In this document: piece after piece, positions 11,777 to 15,104 of the stretch
How positions within the stretch are numbered: the first letter of the stretch is position 1
How the letters are laid out: each line of letters opens with the position of its first letter
Assembly: GCA_900549455.1 (NCBI GenBank)
Contig: UROM01000034.1
Location: 1 to 15,104 of the forward strand
Length of the DNA: 15,104 nucleotides
Reading direction: 5' to 3'
Source: an uncultured Collinsella sp.
GTDB taxonomy: Bacteria; Actinomycetota; Coriobacteriia; Coriobacteriales; Coriobacteriaceae
Notes under the pieces: generated by a model
The model's database searches: none
Seen by the model: the letters and a program-made list of their open reading frames with translations, nothing else
Told to the model about the DNA's origin: nothing
Program-made: the position numbers and the translations under genes

Positions 11777-14122
11777 ATGGAAACGCTTGAACGCAACGAG
11801 TGGGCAGACGTTGCCCAACTAGTCGAGATCACGAGCGATGCTGTCATCATCTGCGAGCTCGACGGAACCATTCTGCATGTGAATAATCGCTTACTTGGTT
11901 TGATGTGCGAGGAACGCGCCGACGTAATCGGTGGAGATGTTAAAGACGTTCTGTACTCATCCGCTTTTGAACGTGCGACGGAACATCGTCTGCCATTTGA
12001 AACAGATGGCTCCGAGAGCGAACTGATGCTCAAGCTGAGCGATGGCTCCTTTATTCCCGTCTTGGTTCGCGCAGGCTCCGTAACGCCTCCACGTATCTTT
12101 GGGCGCCGCGCGCCACGTGTCCTGGTGGCACTTCACAGTATTGAGGAACAGTATTCTCACGATCGTCAACTCAAGCGTGCGTTATCGGAGCTTAGAGTGG
12201 CAGATAAGCGTCTCTCTGGCACGCTCTCGGTCATTATGAGCACTGTGGGCTCCGATGAGCTACCCAGCCTGCTTGATACCGTTTTAAATCAGCTCGTCGG
12301 AACGCTCGATGCTTCTGGAGCTGCGATTTATTTTTCGGAGAGCGGCGGCTTTAAGCTCCGCGGTGTTTCTAAGGAGCTTGAGGATAGCTATCTGCCCGAG
12401 TTTATGCCGTATGGCGCGGGCATCCCGACGTACGTGCTTCGCGAGTCGCGCGCTTGCCGTCTGTCGATTCAGCAGGATCTTGAGGGCGATCGTGTCGCCT
12501 CGGGCATGTTTATGGATTTGGACAATCGTTCTAAGCACCTGTTGCGCATGCAGGATATGCCTCCGTACCGCAGCGAGATCTGTCTTCCCGTTTTTTACGG
12601 TACGCAGATCCTTGGTGTGCTGGAAGTTGGTTGGAAACGCCCCCAGGCACCGCTCGCCTATGACGTTAATGTACTTGAGGTCATTTGCGATTACCTGTCT
12701 ATCCAGCTGGTCGGCATGGCATCGAGCCTTCGCTCTCGTCGCACGGCCGAGCTTGGCCGCTCGCTCAATGTCTTACGTGATGAGTTGTTTACCTTTCTAG
12801 ACGATTCCGCCGCGGCTACCCAGGCTATATCGTCCGAGATCTGCAATATGCTCAACTGCCATTTTTGCCCTGTTGAGTATGACGCCAGTCTGGATTCCTA
12901 TGTCATAGATTTTGAAGGCGGCAGTCGCGTTGCTTTGCCGGACGATCCCGAGAAGCTTTTCTTTTCTACGACGGCGCCAGCGGCACGTCTGGGAGCTGGC
13001 CCTGATGGCTTTGAAGCATCTGTTTTGGGCGGTACGAGTGCCGAGGACCTTAAACACGTCCGTATAACTCGCGTTGACGAATCGATGCCTATGGGAGGCT
13101 GGCTTAGGGCGCATGGCCTGCCTTGCCAGGGCCTCTACGTCGACTCCGGCATCGAGGCGGGGCGTCCGCGCTCTGTGGGTGATGGCAAGCACAGCAACGA
13201 CGCGATTGTTCCTGCTTCTGTTGCGAAGGGCCCGACGACGCGCGCGTTGCTGCTTCGCGATGGCAGCCAAGAGCCGATTGATGACCTTGAATATGACTAC
13301 TTGGTGCATTTAGCGCACGACTTTGAGCTGATCTATGAGGGCGAATCTCAAAAGCGCGAAGAGCGTCATATCGCTCAGACGCTTCAGATTGGCATGAGAA
13401 ATTCGCTTGGTGACGTTCCGGGCATAGCAACCGATTCGGTATACCTTTCGGCAACGAATTCGGCGTTGGTCGGCGGCGACTTTTATACGCTCGTCCGTCT
13501 TCCCGACGATTGCGCCGTAATGATTTTAGGCGATGTATCCGGCAAAGGAATCGAGGCGGCGTCGATGTCAGCGCTCGTCAAGACGGCGCTGACGGCCTAT
13601 GCCTGGGAGGGTGCGGGGCCTGCCCGCATGGCCCGCTCGCTCAATAACATGCTCATGGGCTTTTCGAGGGTCGAGACGTTTGTGACGGCGTTTATCGCCA
13701 AGATTGATCTTAAAGCGGGTCGCGCTACCTATTGCTCAGCGGGACATCCTCCCACTATGGTCATTAGGCCGTCGTCGAAGCCGCTTGGCGGCGGTGAGAC
13801 CTGCGGGGGAGAAGTGGAGCTCCTTGGGTGCCAATCGGGCGTGATCGGTGCCTTTGAGAGCATGGTGTACGAGACTGGCGTGTTTACGTTCGCTCCTGGT
13901 GACATGCTATTTATGTATACCGACGGAACAATCGAAGCACGTGATCGCTCGGGTGCTTTCTTTGGCGAGCAGCGCCTTCGTGACCTTCTGCTTTCTATCT
14001 CGGGTGAGGGCGTATCGGGAATCTGCGGTAAGGTCTTGGGCGAGCTTGATCGCTTTACCGAGTCGGCGTTGGACGATGACATCGCGCTGGTTTCCCTTGA
14101 ATTTTTACGAGGTCGATCGTAG
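11777..14122 (+). CDS. PAS-GAF sensor PP2C-type phosphatase (SpoIIE/RsbU family)
   Basis: This is probably a cytosolic sensor serine phosphatase acting on a phosphorylated STAS-domain protein in a partner-switching pathway. The protein is 781 aa with no membrane segment. A PAS domain is suggested at ~8-122 (SDAVIICELDGTILHVNNRLLGL) and a charged helical linker at ~124-155. A GAF domain follows at ~158-315 (GAAIYFSESGGFKLRGV, EICLPVFYGTQILGVLEVGW). The segment at ~323-520 may be a degenerate second GAF, but I cannot assign it firmly. The C-terminal SpoIIE-type PP2C domain (~535-780) has the metal-binding Asps in VGGDFY (D568), GDVSGKG (D586), YTDG (D716) and DDDIALV (D766-768), plus SAGHPP, so it looks catalytically intact. 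The start is probably the ATG at 11777; a GTG at 11765 is possible. It sits 26 bases after the tRNA-Leu terminator and upstream of a STAS-ATPase gene. Codon use is less biased than in the metabolic genes. Confidence 0.88.
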   Translation: METLERNEWADVAQLVEITSDAVIICELDGTILHVNNRLLGLMCEERADVIGGDVKDVLYSSAFERATEHRLPFETDGSESELMLKLSDGSFIPVLVRAGSVTPPRIFGRRAPRVLVALHSIEEQYSHDRQLKRALSELRVADKRLSGTLSVIMSTVGSDELPSLLDTVLNQLVGTLDASGAAIYFSESGGFKLRGVSKELEDSYLPEFMPYGAGIPTYVLRESRACRLSIQQDLEGDRVASGMFMDLDNRSKHLLRMQDMPPYRSEICLPVFYGTQILGVLEVGWKRPQAPLAYDVNVLEVICDYLSIQLVGMASSLRSRRTAELGRSLNVLRDELFTFLDDSAAATQAISSEICNMLNCHFCPVEYDASLDSYVIDFEGGSRVALPDDPEKLFFSTTAPAARLGAGPDGFEASVLGGTSAEDLKHVRITRVDESMPMGGWLRAHGLPCQGLYVDSGIEAGRPRSVGDGKHSNDAIVPASVAKGPTTRALLLRDGSQEPIDDLEYDYLVHLAHDFELIYEGESQKREERHIAQTLQIGMRNSLGDVPGIATDSVYLSATNSALVGGDFYTLVRLPDDCAVMILGDVSGKGIEAASMSALVKTALTAYAWEGAGPARMARSLNNMLMGFSRVETFVTAFIAKIDLKAGRATYCSAGHPPTMVIRPSSKPLGGGETCGGEVELLGCQSGVIGAFESMVYETGVFTFAPGDMLFMYTDGTIEARDRSGAFFGEQRLRDLLLSISGEGVSGICGKVLGELDRFTESALDDDIALVSLEFLRGRS

Positions 14123-14187
14123 ACCGCGACACTTGACGGGCAAAATCTTCGCAGTTGCAGATATGTATGCATCGAGCGAGCTCTTTT

Positions 14188-14192
14188 GGGGA
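14188..14192 (+). promoter_or_regulatory. Weak ribosome binding site of the STAS-ATPase gene
   Basis: GGGGA lies 11 bases before the ATG at 14204. An in-frame TTG at 14186 would extend the protein by six residues, but it has no Shine-Dalgarno sequence upstream. The ATG begins MNEWNDIAVLTPPGDVD, a normal STAS N-terminus. Confidence 0.4.
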
Positions 14193-14203
14193 ACCATGGT
14201 CGT

Positions 14204-14950
14204 ATGAATGAGTGGAATGACATAGCGGTTTTGACGCCACCGGGTGATGTCGACATCGCCTCGGTGTCCGTGCTGCGTTCACGGTTGGATAATCTGATCG
14301 ACCGGGGCGTGCGTCGTGTTGTCATCAATTGTCAGGCCGTGGGCTTTATCGACTCGACAGGTTTGGCGTTTTTGCTTACACGCGCCAGAGAACTCATGAG
14401 GCGAGAGGGCCTGCTTTCGCTCGTTAACGCGTCCGACGAGGTCATTCGCTTTTTGGAGATTGCCCGACTTGTCGACATCCTTCATGTTGCGGGTTCGGCG
14501 CGTGAGTCGATTCCCGCCATTCCGGTGGGAGAGTTGCCACGATGGAGCAAGAGCATCGAAGTGCAGCGAGGCATCGAGAACCTCCCGTATTATCGGCACC
14601 GTGTGGCCGAGCTTCTCGAATCGCTTCCCCTGAGGCGTGATGAGCGTTATGACGTCGCATTGGCGTTGGGGGAGGCATTGGGTAACGCGTATGACCATGC
14701 GGGCGGTGTTGGCTGCATCCTGACGGTTCAGGCCTATGGGGACCGTGTTGTGCTTGAAGTGCTTGATCGGGGCGCTGGCTATTCTATCGATGGAGCGAGC
14801 GAGCCGGTGGCATCCGAGGAACGCGGGCGTGGTATCAAGCTTATGCGCATGCTCGTCGATAATGTGGAGGTTGCCCGTCGTACGGATGGTGCCGGCACAC
14901 GCGTTCGGATGGTGAAGCTGTTTAGCTCAGCATTGGAATCGTGCGCTTAG
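14204..14950 (+). CDS. STAS domain fused to RsbW/SpoIIAB-like ATPase domain
   Basis: This is a partner-switching regulator with both usual partners in one 248-aa chain. Residues ~5-105 form a STAS (anti-anti-sigma) domain: PPGDVDIASV, then the phosphorylation motif FIDSTGLAFLL with S51 as the expected acceptor, and VNASDEVIRFLEIARLVDIL. Residues ~118-245 form a GHKL/HATPase_c_2 domain of the SpoIIAB/RsbW class. Its N-box is ALGEALGNAYDHAGG (E157, N161), G1 is LDRGAGY (D188) and G2 is RGRGIKLMRMLVD. The catalytic Glu and Mg-binding Asn are present, so kinase activity is plausible. It follows the PP2C phosphatase by 81 bases on the same strand; that enzyme is the likely S51 phosphatase (inference). 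No sigma factor lies nearby, so the final target is unknown. Serine kinase of other STAS proteins, or a non-sigma output, is possible. Confidence 0.87.
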   Translation: MNEWNDIAVLTPPGDVDIASVSVLRSRLDNLIDRGVRRVVINCQAVGFIDSTGLAFLLTRARELMRREGLLSLVNASDEVIRFLEIARLVDILHVAGSARESIPAIPVGELPRWSKSIEVQRGIENLPYYRHRVAELLESLPLRRDERYDVALALGEALGNAYDHAGGVGCILTVQAYGDRVVLEVLDRGAGYSIDGASEPVASEERGRGIKLMRMLVDNVEVARRTDGAGTRVRMVKLFSSALESCA

Positions 14951-14995
14951 CGCCTTGGGCTGACATGATTTCCCTGCGTGAACTTGCTTTGAGCA

Positions 14996-15012
14996 ACTTT
15001 TTTGAAAAAAGT
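14996..15012 (+). promoter_or_regulatory. 17-bp palindrome upstream of tRNA-Gly promoter
   Basis: ACTTTTTTGAAAAAAGT is identical to the element at 11522-11538 except for the central base (G instead of C). It ends 2 bases before the -35 hexamer. A UP element or the binding site of a regulator shared by tRNA genes are the likely explanations. The short preceding repeat TTGC-TTTGA-GCAA plus T6 could also act as a weak terminator for the STAS gene. Confidence 0.7.
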
Positions 15013-15014
15013 AC

Positions 15015-15043
15015 TTGCGTCTTTTGGATAACTCGCGTAAATT
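15015..15043 (+). promoter_or_regulatory. Promoter of tRNA-Gly
   Basis: The -35 box is TTGCGT (15015-15020) and the -10 box is TAAATT (15038-15043), with 17-base spacing. Its placement relative to the upstream palindrome is the same as in the tRNA-Leu promoter. The predicted start near 15050 leaves a leader of only about six bases before the tRNA. Confidence 0.6.
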
Positions 15044-15055
15044 AATAACCCGCAA

Positions 15056-15104
15056 GCGGACATGGCTCAGTTGGTAGAGCACAACCTTGCCAAGGTTGGG
15101 GTCG
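15056..15104 (+). tRNA. tRNA-Gly (anticodon GCC), 5' part, cut by window end
   Basis: The 5' acceptor strand GCGGACA (15056-15062) is followed by TG and a D arm GCTC-AGTTGGTA-GAGC. The anticodon stem CAACC/GGTTG encloses the loop TTGCCAA, with anticodon GCC at 15089-15091. The variable loop starts at 15099. The T arm and 3' acceptor strand lie beyond the window. Confidence 0.92.

Noticed and set aside
14133..14168. Possible promoter between phosphatase and STAS-ATPase genes (TTGACG at 14133-14138)
   Set aside because: The -35 match is fair, but no -10-like hexamer falls at 16-18 bases. The nearest A/T-rich stretch is over 20 bases away, so it is not supported.
13729..14328. - strand frame of 199 codons opposite the phosphatase 3' end and the STAS gene
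   Set aside because: Ser/Arg-rich shadow of two well-supported + strand genes.

Overview
The window looks like the chromosome of a GC-rich actinobacterium of the Coriobacteriia, most likely Collinsella or a close relative. This is inferred from the strong C/G-ending codon bias of the highly expressed genes, the gap-pgk-tpiA...secG order typical of actinobacteria, a short actinobacterial-type SecG, and a peptide-binding lipoprotein with a twin-arginine signal. No 16S or other marker gene is present, so the genus is a guess.

Layout. 1-4375: lower glycolysis on the + strand, namely the 3' part of gap (cut by the window edge), a strong terminator, then pgk, tpiA and gpmI tightly packed (pgk/tpiA overlap by 8 bases, tpiA/gpmI gap of 5 bases). 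After another terminator comes secG (4541-4795), the small Sec translocon subunit, with its own terminator. 5091-11034: a complete five-gene oligopeptide/dipeptide ABC importer, oppA (Tat-type lipoprotein), oppB, oppC, oppD, oppF, with a 13-bp hairpin between oppA and oppB. 11035-11627: about 590 bases without a credible gene, packed with inverted repeats. 11628-11717: tRNA-Leu(GAG) with an encoded CCA and its own terminator. 11777-14122: a large PAS-GAF-PP2C (SpoIIE/RsbU-type) phosphatase. 14204-14950: a STAS domain fused to an RsbW/SpoIIAB-type ATPase domain. 15056-end: the start of tRNA-Gly(GCC).

How the parts work together. The first block converts glyceraldehyde-3-phosphate to 2-phosphoglycerate. 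The second block imports peptides, which fits an asaccharolytic or mixed gut-type lifestyle. The last two genes form a partner-switching signalling pair: the sensor phosphatase probably dephosphorylates the Ser of the STAS domain, which probably controls an anti-sigma-like kinase domain carried on the same chain. No sigma factor is in the window, so the output is unknown.

Most unusual. The 11051-11482 region holds two ~120-nt near-perfect hairpins in opposite orientation. They are clearly homologous: they share 12-nt internal boxes and a CTTCG-type apical loop. Their stems differ in sequence, but the base pairs are preserved by compensatory changes. This is a candidate undescribed structured repeat family. 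Separately, the two tRNA promoters share a 17-bp palindrome, ACTTTTTT-S-AAAAAAGT, at the same distance from the -35 box.
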